Shown piece after piece: positions 11,908-23,917 of a stretch of DNA of 64,000 nt. Positions within the stretch are counted from its first letter, which is position 1. The number at the start of each line of letters is the position of its first letter. A program made the position numbers and the translations under genes. The notes beneath the pieces are model-generated. The model was not told where the DNA came from. It did not search any database and worked only from the letters and a program-made list of their open reading frames with translations. This DNA comes from Amblyomma americanum (Eukaryota; Arthropoda; Arachnida; Ixodida; Ixodidae). The stretch covers positions 182,106,777 to 182,170,776 of the forward strand of contig NC_135497.1 in the NCBI RefSeq assembly GCF_052857255.1, written 5' to 3'.

Positions 11908-12809
11908 TGGTTGGTAGCGCGCCCTCCCTGCACCCTGGAAGGTGGCATGCAGTTAATGGTTGATCGCGAGAGATTGATCACCGAATGAACGCTGCGGCCT
12001 GGCTAATGCTGCAGTGCCGCATGTCAGCCACAATTCTGTTGGCGCTAATGCATACAGGCCACGTCTCTCTCTCACCACCATCAAAGCACGAATGAGGCGT
12101 CCGCATATCCAAGGAGCCAGTCATGCGCCCTTCCTTTCCTCAAAGCCATCGCCGTCTAGAACATTTTAAACGCCAACGCCAATGAACACAGTGAACGCCG
12201 ACACCTTTCGCTTTGTATATCCTTGATTATGGCTGAGCTAATCCACATTAATTTTTTTCAGAGGAGGAAGAAAAAGAAATGACTTTGACAGGGAAGGCAT
12301 AATATGAAGTGATTATGAAACACGTGCTGCTACTCTATTCTATATGGCGGCAAGATTTAAGCTCGAACTTTACGCACAACCACCAAAACTAGGCGAGTTT
12401 AAAAGGATGGCATCCCAGTAGCGGTGTTTCATGCAGTCGATCTCAAATTTAGCGATAAATAACGCACAACTGCGGACAAAAGCAAACGGAGCACGCTTTT
12501 GCCTTCAAACATTTTTCGCACGTTGCCTAACCGACTCTGACAGCTTTATTAGAAAGGCTATATACAGATTATCTACAAAGCACTCAGCTAGTGGCTGCAC
12601 TGCACTAGCTTGACAGAAGACAACACAACTGAAAGAGCGGAAACGAGATGCACCACATCAAAAGTGAAAACCAATGCGGCAGAAAGCCTCTGTCATCATA
12701 AATGCCCCTGATTTGGAGCGTCATTCTGCTAAAATGGATTTTGGGTGAAACAAGAGGTTCAGCGTTGCAGTCTAACATGCGCGTTTTCCAAAGGCTATGA
12801 AGTCCAATG
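11908..12809. other. Nothing recognised
   Basis: Mixed-composition DNA with no supported gene or repeat. Short frames only. Confidence 0.5.
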
Positions 12810-12914
12810 ATGGTTTATGGGGAATTAACGTCCCAAAGCGAGTCAGGCTATGAGGGACGCCGTAGAGAAGGGCTCCGGCAATTTCGGCCCCCTGGGGTTC
12901 TTTGACGTGCACTG
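12810..12914 (-). mobile_element. Ruka-like SINE type A, 5'-truncated
   Basis: Only the 3' half remains: TGGTTTATGGGGAATTAACG through to GGTTCTTTGACGTGCACTG. The tRNA-like head is missing. It abuts LINE-like DNA at 12915, so it may have interrupted that LINE or been truncated on insertion. Confidence 0.8.
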
Positions 12915-13398
12915 AGGAAAAACATATCACATGGTTCGTAATCAGGTTGAGTAGCTACAAGGTAACGTACACTGTAGGAATTTAAAAGAAAGTCCTTCTT
13001 CGATCGAGTGCTAGATGGCTTCAGGTACACTACACAGACGACAGTTAACCGAAGGTACGATTTGTGTTTTTTCCTATGGAGCCACGTAGAGCTTCGGTGT
13101 GTAATCTATAGAAAAACGTTTTGGTGCAAGGAGGAAGCGGCATCGTGTACACACGCTTTAACACATCATAACCCATGAGGCCAAAGTACACAGAACGATA
13201 GAATGGCGGCGGAAAGACCATCAAATCCCTCTGTAGTCTATCACGCCAAACAGAATATAAGAACTCGTTAGAAAATCCGACTTCCTGCATAAAGCCTAGT
13301 AAAGAGGGGTGCTCAGTAAAATTTGAAGAAACCGCTAAGTTTGGAAACAGGGTCACGAAAATAATCTTCAAGAATGTTCCGCTGCCGATCACACCTCG
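12915..13398 (-). pseudogene. LINE remnant with C-terminal cysteine motif
   Basis: The minus-strand frame from 13398 runs into sequence typical of the RT C-terminal region of a tick LINE lineage: HPSLLGFMQEVGF, YRSVYFGLMGYDVLKRV, then TKTFFYRLHTEAL. After a stop and frameshift comes a VNCRLC-type zinc motif around 13028-13045 and a decayed tail to about 12915. RT catalytic boxes are absent. It differs from the adjacent RNase H LINE (13399-14540), whose (GTT)n/(CAA)n end marks the junction. The lineage is uncertain. Confidence 0.55.
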
Positions 13399-14540
13399 TG
13401 TTGTTGTTGTTGTTGCCTCAGAAGCGATGGCACATACCCATGGTGGGGGACTGGCCAGGGTTTGGTGCAGATCCAAACAGGAGAAAAAGTCTTCCTGGCT
13501 TATATCAAGCAGGTCATAAATAAAAATTAAGCAATCTCGGAAAACGAATAAAGGATTCTGAGAGATTTTGACGATATTGGAATGAAAATTGAGGAAACAA
13601 ACAGGTGAGGGTTAAAATAAATTAATTAAAAAGTAATACTCATATAAGAATAAATTTGGAGAGAAATGTAAAGGGAAAGAAGATTCAACACAAAAATCTC
13701 CCGGTCTCGATGACATACTTGTGAAGAAGCTGACACACCTGCCTAATGGCATGCCCTTTGACGGTTGCACCGAAAGAGAGGAGGACGGGCAGAGTGTATG
13801 GCAGCCCTAATTGAGCAAGGGGAATTTGCAAATGCCGAATCCTCTGCCGGGCAAACCACCGGCAGGAGAGGATGAAATGGTCTAAGGATTCAACGTCCCC
13901 GCATGACGCCCATAGATTCTTCGACGGTGTGAACCCAGAACGGCATAAATAGATTGAGACGAGCAATCCCGCAGCGCAACTGCGTCATGGAAACCTCACA
14001 TTGCCTTGAACTACCTGAACCAACGTTCCATAGGAATTTTAAGCGTTCATAGTCCGCTGCAGCAAGGATGGGCTCATGGCCCAAGTTCTGGTGTAGTTGG
14101 AAGCGTTCATAACGGGACGTGGTCAGCAGGGTAAGGTTTGAAACGACGCGGGCAACAGGCCCATTGATGGTTGATTTCGCTAAGAAATCGTCCATCGAAT
14201 TTGGAGTAATGCAACAGTGCCCTAGAATCCACTGAAAACGCAATTCTTGCACATCAAGGGGCACAAAGTACAGGGATCGGTACAAGAGACTAGTCGTCGA
14301 ACTTTCAAGCGCTGCCTGGACTGAGAGACTGTCGGAGAGTATGATTACATGAGCAATATAGCGGGGAACTTTTTCAAGGGCTGAACCAATAGCGAGACAT
14401 TCAGCAGCAAACATTGGCGTACAATCTGGGACCCGGGTAATATAACTCCAATCTAGTGCGTGGGAATAAACACCTACTGCTGTTTGTTTTTTTTTCGCAT
14501 GCTGAGAGGCGTCTGTGAAAATAACTGCTTGGTGTTAAAC
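13399..14540 (-). pseudogene. I/R1-group LINE remnant: RNase H domain and C-terminal zinc motif
   Basis: Reading leftward, an open frame from about 14525 encodes an RNase H-like domain: IFTDAS (first Asp) at about 14522-14506, FAAECLAIGSAL (Glu), and HVIILSDSLSVQAAL (Asp). The last motif is degraded to GHCCITPNSMDDFLA, where active relatives have GNE.AD. A frameshift near 13960 leads to a C-terminal C..C...H....C zinc-like motif (ASCGDVESLDHFILSC). The 3' UTR ends in (CAA)n, seen as GTT repeats at 13399-13415. The RT domain is missing, so this is a 5'-truncated dead copy. Confidence 0.75.
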
Positions 14541-14639
14541 TGCAACATTCGCGCTGTTCATTGCACGTCGTCGTCTTCACCAACTTCCATCTGTGCGCAA
14601 AAGTCAGGAAAGGAAAGCAAACGCGCATAACTGGCTCCC

Positions 14640-14945
14640 TGGGTCAGTGGGCACGATTCTTACACAGTGATCAGCGGACACCTCAATCGCGCTTTGAGCG
14701 AAGTGGCGGTAGTGACAGAGATGTGAGCTGTTTGCGCTTGCGCTGACGCTTTGGCAGAAAGGCGGAACTGAGGCAACAAGCCGCAGGCGTTCGTTGGGTT
14801 TAATGGCGACGACATCGTTACAGACTCCGTTGATTTTGAAGAAAGGCAAGACGCATAACTGGCTCCCTGGATCAGTGGACACCCCAATCGCGCTTTCAGG
14901 TACGTGGCGTTGGTGTCCACCTGCAAAAACCTGCTTTCGCACCAT
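14640..14945 (+). repeat. R1-related hairpin repeat, two diverged units
   Basis: Two units share AACTGGCTCCCTGG, then ATCAGTGGACACC or its variant, then CAATCGCGCTTT. The second unit (14848-14940) closes with GGTGTCCACC, complementary to its GTGGACACC half. The same motif ends both R1 copies (about 11826-11880 and 21560-21612). Confidence 0.5.
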
Positions 14946-14974
14946 ATTTCGTGCTTAGCAATGGTAAACAGCTA

Positions 14975-15345
14975 GCAATTTTTTCGAAACCCAACCAAAT
15001 ACGAATCGTCTAGTTCCGTTACCGAATCGAATACGAATCGAATAGTGATTTGGTTTTGTTTTGTTTTATGGGGTTTAACGTCCCGAAGCGATTCAGGCTA
15101 TGAGGGACGCCGTAGTACAGTGCTCTGGAAAATTTAGACCGCCTAGGGTTCTTTAAAGTGCACTGACATCGCACAATACACGAGCCTTTAGGATTTCGAT
15201 TCCATCGAAATGCAACGGCCGCGGCCGGGATCGAACCGGCGCCTTTCGGGTCAGCAGCTGAGCACCATTACCACTGAGCCACCGCGGCGGTTGAATCGAA
15301 TAGTGAAAGAAACGATTCGAATACGAATCTAATATTTTTGCATGA
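14975..15345. repeat. Degenerate ATTCG/CGAAT repeat, split by a SINE
   Basis: CGAATACGAATCGAATA-type units occupy about 14999-15048 and continue at 15293-15345 after the SINE. Similar TTCGATTCG motifs recur at about 15848-15905. This looks like an AT-rich dispersed or satellite-like repeat. Confidence 0.5.
15049..15292 (-). mobile_element. Ruka-like SINE type A, full length with 14-bp TSD
   Basis: It is flanked by a perfect 14-bp target-site duplication GAATCGAATAGTGA (15035-15048 and 15293-15306). On the minus strand it runs from the head CCGCGGTGGCTCAGTGGTAA, through box B GGTTCGATCCC, to the type A 3' module and a TTTTG-rich tail (AAAACAAAAC on the sense strand). A perfect duplication indicates a relatively recent insertion by LINE-type target-primed reverse transcription. 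Confidence 0.93.
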
Positions 15346-15927
15346 CTATTCGCAACTTGTGCGAAGATTCGTACAGGACGATTATTCACGCAAAATAGCA
15401 AAGCAATAGCGGCGGCTCTTAACTTATGCTGTTAACTGTAATAAAGCTTGTTGTTGGCCTAGTTGGTGCATAGCTTAAAGGGTGGAAATCAGCGCAAAAA
15501 AAAATGTGGACGGGAAGAAGGTGACACGGACAAGCTTGTGTTAAAGTGCAATACACTATACGCTGTGCATTGCACATGGTTGTCGTCATCAACTTCCATC
15601 TGCGGCGCGTTTAGATTAGACCAGCTTAACCTCTATCAGAGCTTAACCTGAGTCTAACACCATCGCCAAACATGCCGACTACCCCGCAAAGCAAAACCAT
15701 GAGCCAACTACGCTAAACACATGATTTCGCACGTCTACTCCGTTTAAATCCGTTAAAACCCTACCATTTTGTTTTAAACAGTCGCAGAAAAAAATGATGG
15801 CGTGCGCTATTCGAGCTTCGTGCATAGTATTACTTGGAAACTACAGATCGTGTTCGATTCGTTTCGAATAATCATTAACTTGAACTATTTGATTCGTTCA
15901 AGAAATTGAATAGCAGGGTATACGATT

Positions 15928-16064
15928 CGTTATCTCGCTATAACGAAACAGTTTACAACGAAACAATGGGCATAACGAAGGAAAAACCACTTCTCTCGGA
16001 GGTTCCCATAGAAGCCTATGTATTTGATATCTCGTTTAGACGATGTAAAATTCTTGTAAAACGG
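15928..16064. repeat. AACGAA-containing dispersed repeat
   Basis: TATAACGAAACAG, ACAACGAAACAATGG and CATAACGAAGGAA occur in a row before TTCCCATAGAAGCC. This looks like the end of an old dispersed DNA element. It abuts the LINE fragment at about 16065. Confidence 0.3.
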
Positions 16065-16930
16065 TAGACAACGAATTTCCACGTCACTGCGGCATCGCAG
16101 GCAACGAAGAAGCTGACGACCTCGCGACCGCTGCACACCAACTACCTGCCAGCGATCTGCCCCTTGCGTTGGAGGACGTGCGTGCGGCCATTCACGACCA
16201 CCTCCGAAAGCAGCACCCCGACCCACGCATCGCGGGAGGTGAGCGCATTGACAGTGTCACCGGCTGTCGCGCAGTTGCACGGTCACAACGTGCAATGATC
16301 CTCCGCGCGCGCATTGTCTGCGTGTGGCCCGGGGAACGACGGGTGCGTCACGGAATCGCGACGAGTGATGTGTGTGACGGATGCGGTGCAGTGGAAACAC
16401 TAGAACACCTGCTCCTTCACTGTGCCGTGTTCGCCGATGCTCGTCGCGATATGCTCGTGGCCTATAGGGCGCAAGGCATACTACCAGACTCCATCAAGAC
16501 GCTATTGTGGCCGCAGTGCAGTGCGCGCACTCGTGAGCGAACTTTGGTGAGCCTCTGTGCATTCCTCGAACACACGGGTTTGACGTCCCGTCTGTTCTCC
16601 GTCAGGTATAGTTACACGCAGTGACCGAACGCTCCGCGAGTGCTACCTTGAACGATTAATAACTGGACGCCCCACTCCACTCCACTCCACTAATCACGCG
16701 CACAGCCTGGACACATTTCTTCTTGTGTAAATAGTTTGTACATATTACTTCTCCCCCTATCCTCTCTTCCTGTCCCCTCACCGCTTTCATTTCATTTCTC
16801 CATTCTGCCTGCCATCCTTTATTTCCGCTGCCCCAGCTCAGGTGCTCGATCCAGTTTTGATGGCAGATGCCGGGGCTAGCAAAAATCTTTTCCTTCCTTT
16901 TTACTATTATTTTTTAATAAAACCACTACC
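16065..16930 (+). pseudogene. LINE 3' end: RNase H tail, zinc motif and 3' UTR
   Basis: From about 16083 the plus strand encodes the last RNase H motif (HCGIAGNEEADDLATAAH), then about 90 residues, then a C-terminal zinc motif VCDGCGAVETLEHLLLHC. The frame closes with TGA at 16622-16624. The 3' UTR runs to about 16930 and ends in AATAAAACCACTACCACC. Everything upstream (endonuclease, RT, most of RNase H) is missing, so it is a 5'-truncated, inactive I/R1-group copy. Confidence 0.75.
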
Positions 16931-16935
16931 ACCAG

Positions 16936-19900
16936 TGAAACCCCACAGGCCATTTCGCGCTGAATACGTCAATTTGTAACGGAGCCGAACACTTCCGCAC
17001 CGATTCGATGTGACAACTGGAGTCACCGCTAATAACTTGCTCTGTCCAACACAATGCGAAACATGCGGAAAACGTATCCCACCTCAAGCGGGGCTTGCAT
17101 AGAACGTTTGCCTGCACAATTCGTCAGCTTCAGCACATGGTTTGACGCTGCCGCGCCCTTCTTTGCCAAAAATCGGATGAGCGGCATCCTGGACGATGGC
17201 ACGACGCAAGGTACACAGGGCCCACTGCGCCATGCTGCACTTCGATAGACGCTAGTTCGCTTCCTTATAGGCAAATACTGTTTCTTCATGTCCAATACTG
17301 AAATAATCATCGCAAATAGAACGGAAAAAGCGCGCTCCGTTTACTTATGTCCGAAACTGCACGTTAGTACTTCTGCGTTGGGCTATACAGCTACGATACA
17401 AAGTGTAAGAAACCTAAGAATAACCGCAGACTGAAGGCTCAGTTAAAGGTAAGCTGAAACGGTTTTCAAATCTCATGAAACGCTGTGGTTGGGAAGAAAG
17501 GACCTTGAAAATCATGTGCGTAATTTTTTTTCCGATTCTATCCGCAAACAGAGCTGCAATCGCTTCTTAAAAACCCGCCGCCGGCACGCCCTCGTCGCTT
17601 CCGGAAGCGCCGGGTGGGGGGACGGCAGAGAGGGAGAACTGGCGGAAGTGACGCCATTCACGGAGAGTCGGCCGGCCGTCCGGCTGCGCTTGCGTCGCTG
17701 CGGCCCGCGCTATGGCGAACCACAGATCAACGTAATCTTCTGCCAGTGCCGTTTACTTTCTCTCGATCGGGCGGTCCCTGTAATGGTTCAAGCCTTTATA
17801 TAGACCAGTTTTGGTATGGCACTCCTTTCGAACAGCGCTCAGCACACAGCTTGGCAGAATCCGTCAGTTGTTTTCCCCCAGCCTCATCCACGTTAACCAG
17901 ACAACCTGGTGGTACGCAGCATGCCGAAACTGCCTGCACAAAATATGTGCAGCAGTATTTCTCTTTTCGTTACATTACTTTCTTACCTGTTTGTAAACTC
18001 TTTGCCTTTTCCAGCTGGTTCACATCCACGCTGAGCTAAGGCCACTTCCAGCACTGTCTTTAAGGCACACAGTCTTGTACTTTTTTGAGCTCGTTACGCA
18101 CTGTGTGCCTTTTTGCTTTTTCCTGATTGCTTGCACCTCATGGCAGCACAAGCAATTCTCTTAATCTTTCATCAGCGCGCACCGCATGCAGCTGCACCTA
18201 ACTGAACAGAAAACCGATTATATAAGCCTAGTATACTTGAGCAAAGCAAACATCTGCATTCATGAGCGCTTGGTCATGGATGACGATCGACAGTGGCACC
18301 AGAATTCATACAAATTTCTCCTTGAGTCAGAACGGCAATGTGGTCGAGCAGCGGTACGCATATATCTGCCACAAGCAATTCAGCTCGTTGTCTCGATACG
18401 CAACAGCAGCAACTATATCTCGCAGCACACTAGTTTTGATGAGCAGCACTGCAAACTCCGAAACACAGCCATAATTATTGTCCAAATGCGTGTTCAGCAT
18501 GCCAAAAAAAAAAAACACAACGTACGGGGGTAAGTGCAGAAGCTTCATGTTTGAACAGTAGCACGAACATGCGACAGAAGGAAAGTGCACACGGGAGCTT
18601 CCTCCCGGAGCCTCGTCTCATCGCGCTGCAGTACAGCAGTGAACCCACTCCAACTCATCCAGTTTGGCATTCTTTTGTAGTTCGAAAAGGCCTTCGGGAG
18701 TAATTAGGCAAGTAATTATAACTAAATGAACAAACAAATGCTTTACCTCGCGCAACTCGTGTAAGCGTGCCGGTGATCTGAATTAAATCATGTTTACAGG
18801 CGTTACAAGAAGTTGGTGGCCAGGCTTTTATGCAGCAGCGGTACACAGAAACGTTTCGGCGCAATTTACTTTTTTTTCATTGCCACTTGCACCTACAGAA
18901 AACATATGCACGCGCATGCACCTACGCAAAACACACGTATCAGTCGACATTTGGTTTTCGTGTTACCCTAGTAGGACGAGAAAGGCCCATACTAGCTTAA
19001 CGAAATTTCCGGCTTGCATGCAGGCGCCGCCATGCGGTCGCTTCTCTATTACTTAGCTTCTTATCAGGCGGTGGCACAGTTTTATGTTTACACTGTAGTT
19101 CTCAACGATTTCGGAATAGTAACCACCACTGTAAGACCGGAAACTAACTTGGCGGCAAACACTAGTGCTAGCGTGGAATATTCGTTCGCGATAGAGAGAC
19201 AATGGTCGGGCTGCGGAACTGCCACGCGCGCGATGATGTCCGGAGATGCAGGCCGAGCGTCCTGCATGTGACTAGCCTCGTGTTCCGCGGTTCGCATTTC
19301 TTGGCGGCGGCACAACAGAATGTCAAGTTTAGTGAGCTCGGGCTTTGTCTCCCCAGAGCACGAACAACGAAGAAGCGCGACGCTTTGCATAACTATGCGA
19401 GCTCGTGTGCAAGGTCTTCGTACATTACCACTCCGCGCTTCCCCCCAGAGCATACACCGAGGGAGTCCAGTGTGGCTGCTGGTATTTTCATTAGGAGGCG
19501 TGGCAAAAATACCGACAAAAAGAGATAAAATGTCTGCTTTGGAAAATTAACACCATGTGAATTGCAGTAGACAACAGATCAAGGAAGGCGCCGGCCCATT
19601 CTATATCGTATGACTTATGCCAATAAAAGTGGAAAGAAAAATAGGGTTATAGTGTGCGATTACAGTCTTTTGTAAATGCTCAGTTTCTTTTGGGCGGTCG
19701 TAATTGACTGAAAAAAGCAACATTTCAGATGAAGTACTTGGAATTTCAATCGGTTACGTCTTTTCAGGAACGTGTATAAGATTGCCTATTAATGTCGTCT
19801 ATAGAAGCAGGCCGCTGGAAAGAACGCGAAAGTAAAAAAAAAAGGCACAAGCAGCTTCAACTGAAGTTCTTCTGAAACTTAAAGGCGCATGCAGATATCT

Positions 19901-20484
19901 AAGCATTGCGATTTTACTGATACGAGTGCGCCATGATTCCAAAGGAAGCAGGAGAAACCCTCCGTAACGCTTATATGAACCCAGTACACCTTCCTGCGTT
20001 CTATAAGACAGCATAGAGGTACAGCAATGCGCAGGATTGTTAGTGTCAATAGCGGTTTTGATGGAGTTTTTACAGCAAAGCTTCTACTGAAGCTTGACAA
20101 AAAGACAGGAGCTGCAGCTAGGGGCGCAGCTGTAAATCGGGGGGAAACGAGATGGTACAGGCCCAGACACCGTCGTCATATTTCATTGCGTCTTGCGCAG
20201 AAAAAAAAAAGTCGGGATAGAGGATTGGGGTCAAAATAGGAGCACGATCTATCGGCAATCGCTGAGTAGTGGCCGCTGAGGAAATTTCTTTCAGCTTGAT
20301 TGTAGCAAAGTGTAAAAGAGCATTCTACCCACTGTTGTGAGCTCCCTACCGTACACAAAGACCCAAGCTCCGTTCGAAGCGGCAGAGCCATGGCGTTCAA
20401 AAGCTGAACCTCTGCTCACATCCGCGCTCTTCGTTGAAGGAACAGCCCTCGAGTAAAAGGGCGCAGGCGTTACGCTGCTGCCTG
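16936..20484. other. Nothing recognised; GC-rich patch at 17570-17720
   Basis: About 3.5 kb without a supported gene or named repeat. A GC- and CpG-rich patch at about 17570-17720 is followed by a TATATA-like motif near 17797, which could be a promoter. The frames across it (up to 141 codons) show no domain. The rest is AT-rich with a short A-run near 18503. It may be intronic or intergenic. Confidence 0.35.
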
Positions 20485-20866
20485 AAAGGTACGACTCAAA
20501 ATGTGCCTCCAGCTAAGTGACTACCGCCACTGCGAAGTATCGTAAGTTCGCTGCCAGTAAAGGCTTTCGCTTGTAATGATTTGTCACTGTAGTTAAACGC
20601 TGGGTTCCTCAGGATTTGTGCGCGAAAGGGTTCGCCTTCAAACGCCATGCAATGCAGCTGTATAACTCACGCGACAGACGTGAATCCGCTTTGGATTCAC
20701 GTCTGTCGCGTGAGTTATACAGCTGCATTGCATGGCGTTTGAAGGCGAACATTTGCGACAAATCTGAGGCACCCAGGTTTAAATACAGTGACAAATATTA
20801 AAGCGAAAGCTTTACTGGCAGCGAACTTTCGATTTCGCCGTGGCGGTGCTTCGAGGAGGCACATGA
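20485..20866. repeat. Large fold-back (inverted) repeat
   Basis: The two arms are reverse complements around a 5-nt centre (20688-20692). The inner part, about 20632-20687 against 20693-20748, is a near-perfect palindrome (for example TTCGCCTTCAAACGCCATGC and its complement). The similarity continues outward with a few mismatches to at least 20498 and 20866 (ATGTGCCTCC against GGAGGCACAT). Transcripts could form a long hairpin. The outer right arm is the start of R1 copy 2, so the structure looks like two R1-type ends joined head to head. Confidence 0.85.
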
Positions 20867-21612
20867 CGTCACAACGCGTACCTCGTCGCGGATATTTGTC
20901 TCTCTCTCTGGCTCCCTAGTCACTACTGCGTATGCGCCACTAGTAGCACCGAGCCACAGGTGTACCGCCGCTGCGCCTTTCTTCAAAAAATCCAACTTTC
21001 AATTTTCAGTTTTCTCTTTCTTCTTTCGCTCCCTCCTTTATCCCTTTCTTTACGGCGCGGTTCGGGTGTCCACCGAGATATGCGAGACGGTTACTGTGCA
21101 ATTTCCTTTCCTCAAAAACCAAAAGAAACAAGTGAGCAGACGGCGTTCATAGAGTTCATTGGCGTTGACAACTTTGCAAAGGCCGTTCAGTTTCACGAAA
21201 GCAAAGGTGCACAACCGGCTCCGCGGGTCAGTGGAGACCTAATAACAACAATAATTGGTTTTTGGGGGAAGGAAAAGGCGCAGTATCTGTTTCATGTATC
21301 GGCGGACACCTGAACCAAGCCGTAAGGGAAGGAATAAAGAAGGGAGTGAGAGAAGAAAGGAAGACTTAGAGGTGCCGTAGTGGTGGGCTCCGGAATAATT
21401 TCGACCGCCTGGGGATCTTTAACGTGCACTGACATCGCACAGCACACGGACGCCTTAGCGTTTCGCCTCCATAAAAACGCAGCCGCCGCGGTCGGGTTCG
21501 AACCCGGCTACTCCGGATCAGTAGCCGAGCGTCCTAACCACTGAGCCACCGCGGCGGGCCAGTGGAGACCTCAATCTCGCTTTCATGTACGTGGCGTTGG
21601 TGTCCAACTGAA
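20802..21612 (+). repeat. Dispersed repeat R1, copy 2, split by a SINE
   Basis: The left part (20802-21240) and right part (21560-21612) together match R1 copy 1 (11396-11907). The SINE at 21241-21559 lies between them, and the R1 sequence CAGTGGAGACCT is duplicated at the join. It contains the TTTACGGCGCGGTTCGGGTG module shared with type B SINE tails. Confidence 0.75.
21241..21559 (-). mobile_element. Ruka-like SINE type B, full length with 12-bp TSD
   Basis: It is flanked by CAGTGGAGACCT at 21229-21240 and 21560-21571. Minus-strand order: tRNA-like head (GGTGGCTCAGTGGTTAGGAC, then CGGGTTCGAACCC), shared body (GTGCACGTTAAAGATCCCCA), and type B module with TACGGCTTGGTTCAGGTGTC near 21305-21320. 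The tail is built from ATT-rich units (AATAACAACAATAATTGG on the plus strand). Confidence 0.93.
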
Positions 21613-21789
21613 AATTGAAAATGGTTTTTGGGGAAAGGAAATGGCTCAGTATCTGTCTCACATATCGGCGGACACCTGAACCGTACCGTAAGGGAAGGGA
21701 TAAAGGAGGTACTAAGAAAAGAAAGGAAGAAATACGTGCCGTAGTGGAGGGCTCCGGAATAATTTCGACCACCTGGGGATCTTCAACGT

Positions 21790-23917
21790 CTTGAGCGGGA
21801 AAGCTGATGGAGACTATGGTGCGAGAGAGGCTGTCCCGAGTTTTTGGAAAACCAAAATGTATTCGCAGACACCATGTTCGGGTTCCGATCGCTCCGGTCC
21901 GCGCAGGATGTCCTGCTTCAACTAGTCCGCGAAATTCTAAATCCCGTCGGATACCCCCTTAATGACAAGGTCGTACTCGCCCTCGATTTGAAGGGGGCTT
22001 TCGACAATGTAACACACGACATAATTCTGACGCACCTCTCCCAATCTAACTGTGGACACAACACGTTTCAGTACATTAGGCAATTTCTCTCCGCCTGGCA
22101 ATCGTATATACGGATACAAGAAAAAGAACACGGCCTCTACCAATTAGGTACGAGAGGTACCCCGCAGGGCGCGGTCCTCTCACCTCTACTATTCAATTTG
22201 GCAATGATGAAAATTCCGGCGCAGCTGGAAAGTGTCGAAGGCATACAGCACGCGCTATATGCCGACATCACCACCTGGCCTAAGCACGAACCGGTAGGAG
22301 ACATTGAAGCCAACCTGCAGCAAGCGGCGGAAATTGTGGACGCTTACGCCCGCCGCTGCAGCCTTGAATGCTCCCCGGCCAAATCGGAATTTGTGCACAT
22401 TCGACCCTCGCCGAAGTGCACTACCAAAATCGAACTGTCCCTATCGAGCGGACCCATCCCAGAACACGCTGAGATGAGAGTACTGGGTCTCCTTATCAAT
22501 AAACACCGCCGTGTCGGCACAACACTGGCCAAATTGCGCAAGGTGGGGGACCAGGTGGGCCGCATGATCCGCCGGGTTTCCAATAACCGCGGGGGGTTAG
22601 GGTGCAAAAATGTCTTGCGGCTGGCGCACACATTCGTTACCAGTCGAGTCTTGTACTCGACTCCTTACCTCCACCTCAGCAAATGTGACGAGAAAGCCCT
22701 TGAGGTGGTTCTCCGTAAGATTTACAAACGTACACTCGACCTCCCGGTCACCACGTCCAACCAGCGCCTTCTGGGCCGGGGGATAGTCAACACCTTCGTG
22801 GAGCTCCGAGAAGCACACTTGACAAACCACTACAAAAGACTCTCAAAGACGCCGTCGGGTCGCCGCCTGCTTGCCCGACTTCACATCTACCATCCAACAC
22901 TGACGGAAGAGCGCGTGCGCATCGCCGAAATCTGGAGATACGCCCTGCACGTACGCCCTCTTCCGGCCAACATGGCACAAGACGACCATAGTGGCCGGCG
23001 CCTCGCGCGGGCGGAAGCGCTGGCACGCTACTACGGAAACAAACACGGAGTATTTTACGCGGACGCCACCGGCCCACACCATGGGGGTTGGTACACAGCC
23101 GCAGTCGTCCATCAAAACACCGCAGTGAACAGCCTTGCGTTCAAAGCTCAAGACATTACTCATGCGGAAGAGGTGGCAATCGCGCTCGCCGGTGCCGATC
23201 AGGACTCGCGGGTCATCATTACCGATTCGCGAGGGGCCTGCAGGAACATTGAAAGGGGTTTTATTCCATATTTTGCATACCGAATTCTTCAACATAGTAA
23301 TTATCTCGGGGCTCGCGCGCGTCCCGCACAATAGTATGGACTCCCGCGCACACGGGCCTCGAGGGCAACGAAGCGGCCGACGCCGCTGCCCGCGCGTTCA
23401 CTCTCCGGGCATCACCCTCGCCTCCCCCCGATACGGACTCCGACCCTAATCCGGCTTTTGCCTTCAAGGAAATCATCCAGTGTTACCAATTCGGCCACGC
23501 AATCTTTCCTAAGCCCTGCAAGGGCCTCACGAAGGCGGAGGAACACTTACTCCTTCGCCTTTATACTAAAACACGTCTGTGCCCGGCAGTCATCAAACAT
23601 TTCGACCCTGCGTGCACAGGGGGGTGCCCGCACTGCAGGGAAAAGTCTTCGGACATTTACCACACGGTGTGGGCATGCCAATCAACTCCGCATCTTCCCC
23701 ATATACCCAACCCTACCCGGGAGGACTGGGAGCCGGCCCTGCTCGGCTGCTTTGACCTGGCGAGCCAAAAGGCCCTGGTCTGGCGCGCCCGAGCAGCAGC
23801 TGCCGCCAATGGGCTGCTCTAATGAATAGCCCACCTAGCATTTGTAAGGAACGGACCCCAAAGGACCGCTCCACTAGCTCCCTGTATATATTTTGACAAT
23901 AAAGTTCTTTCAGACAG
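21790..23917 (+). mobile_element. I/R1-group LINE, 5'-truncated, inserted in a SINE
   Basis: The insertion is bounded by TCAACGT duplications. It contains most of the RT domain, RNase H and a C-terminal zinc motif. Stops follow at 23821-23826, then a short 3' UTR with a polyadenylation signal AATAAA near 23898-23903. The 5' part (endonuclease and RT fingers) is missing, as is typical of incomplete reverse transcription. It is younger than the SINE it interrupts. Confidence 0.88.
21844..23823 (+). pseudogene. LINE ORF2 fragment: RT, RNase H and zinc motif, frameshifted
   Basis: The first frame (21844-23334) begins inside the RT domain. It shows the palm Asp motif VVLALDLKGAFDNV, the G.PQG box RGTPQGAVLSPLLFN, and a damaged catalytic box YADITTW at 22258-22278, where active enzymes have YADD (one Asp codon appears lost). 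The thumb follows, then RNase H motifs FYADATGPH, THAEEVAIALA and VIITDSRGA. A frameshift close to 23320 moves the last RNase H motif (WTPAHTGLEGNEAAD) and a CTGGCPHCREKSSDIYH zinc motif into another frame ending at 23823. The missing Asp, the frameshift and the absent N-terminus make it non-functional. Confidence 0.88.

Noticed and set aside
17489..18039. Gene in the GC-rich patch with a downstream TATATA motif
   Set aside because: Frames on the plus strand have no domain and no splice pattern was convincing; kept only as an unassigned region.
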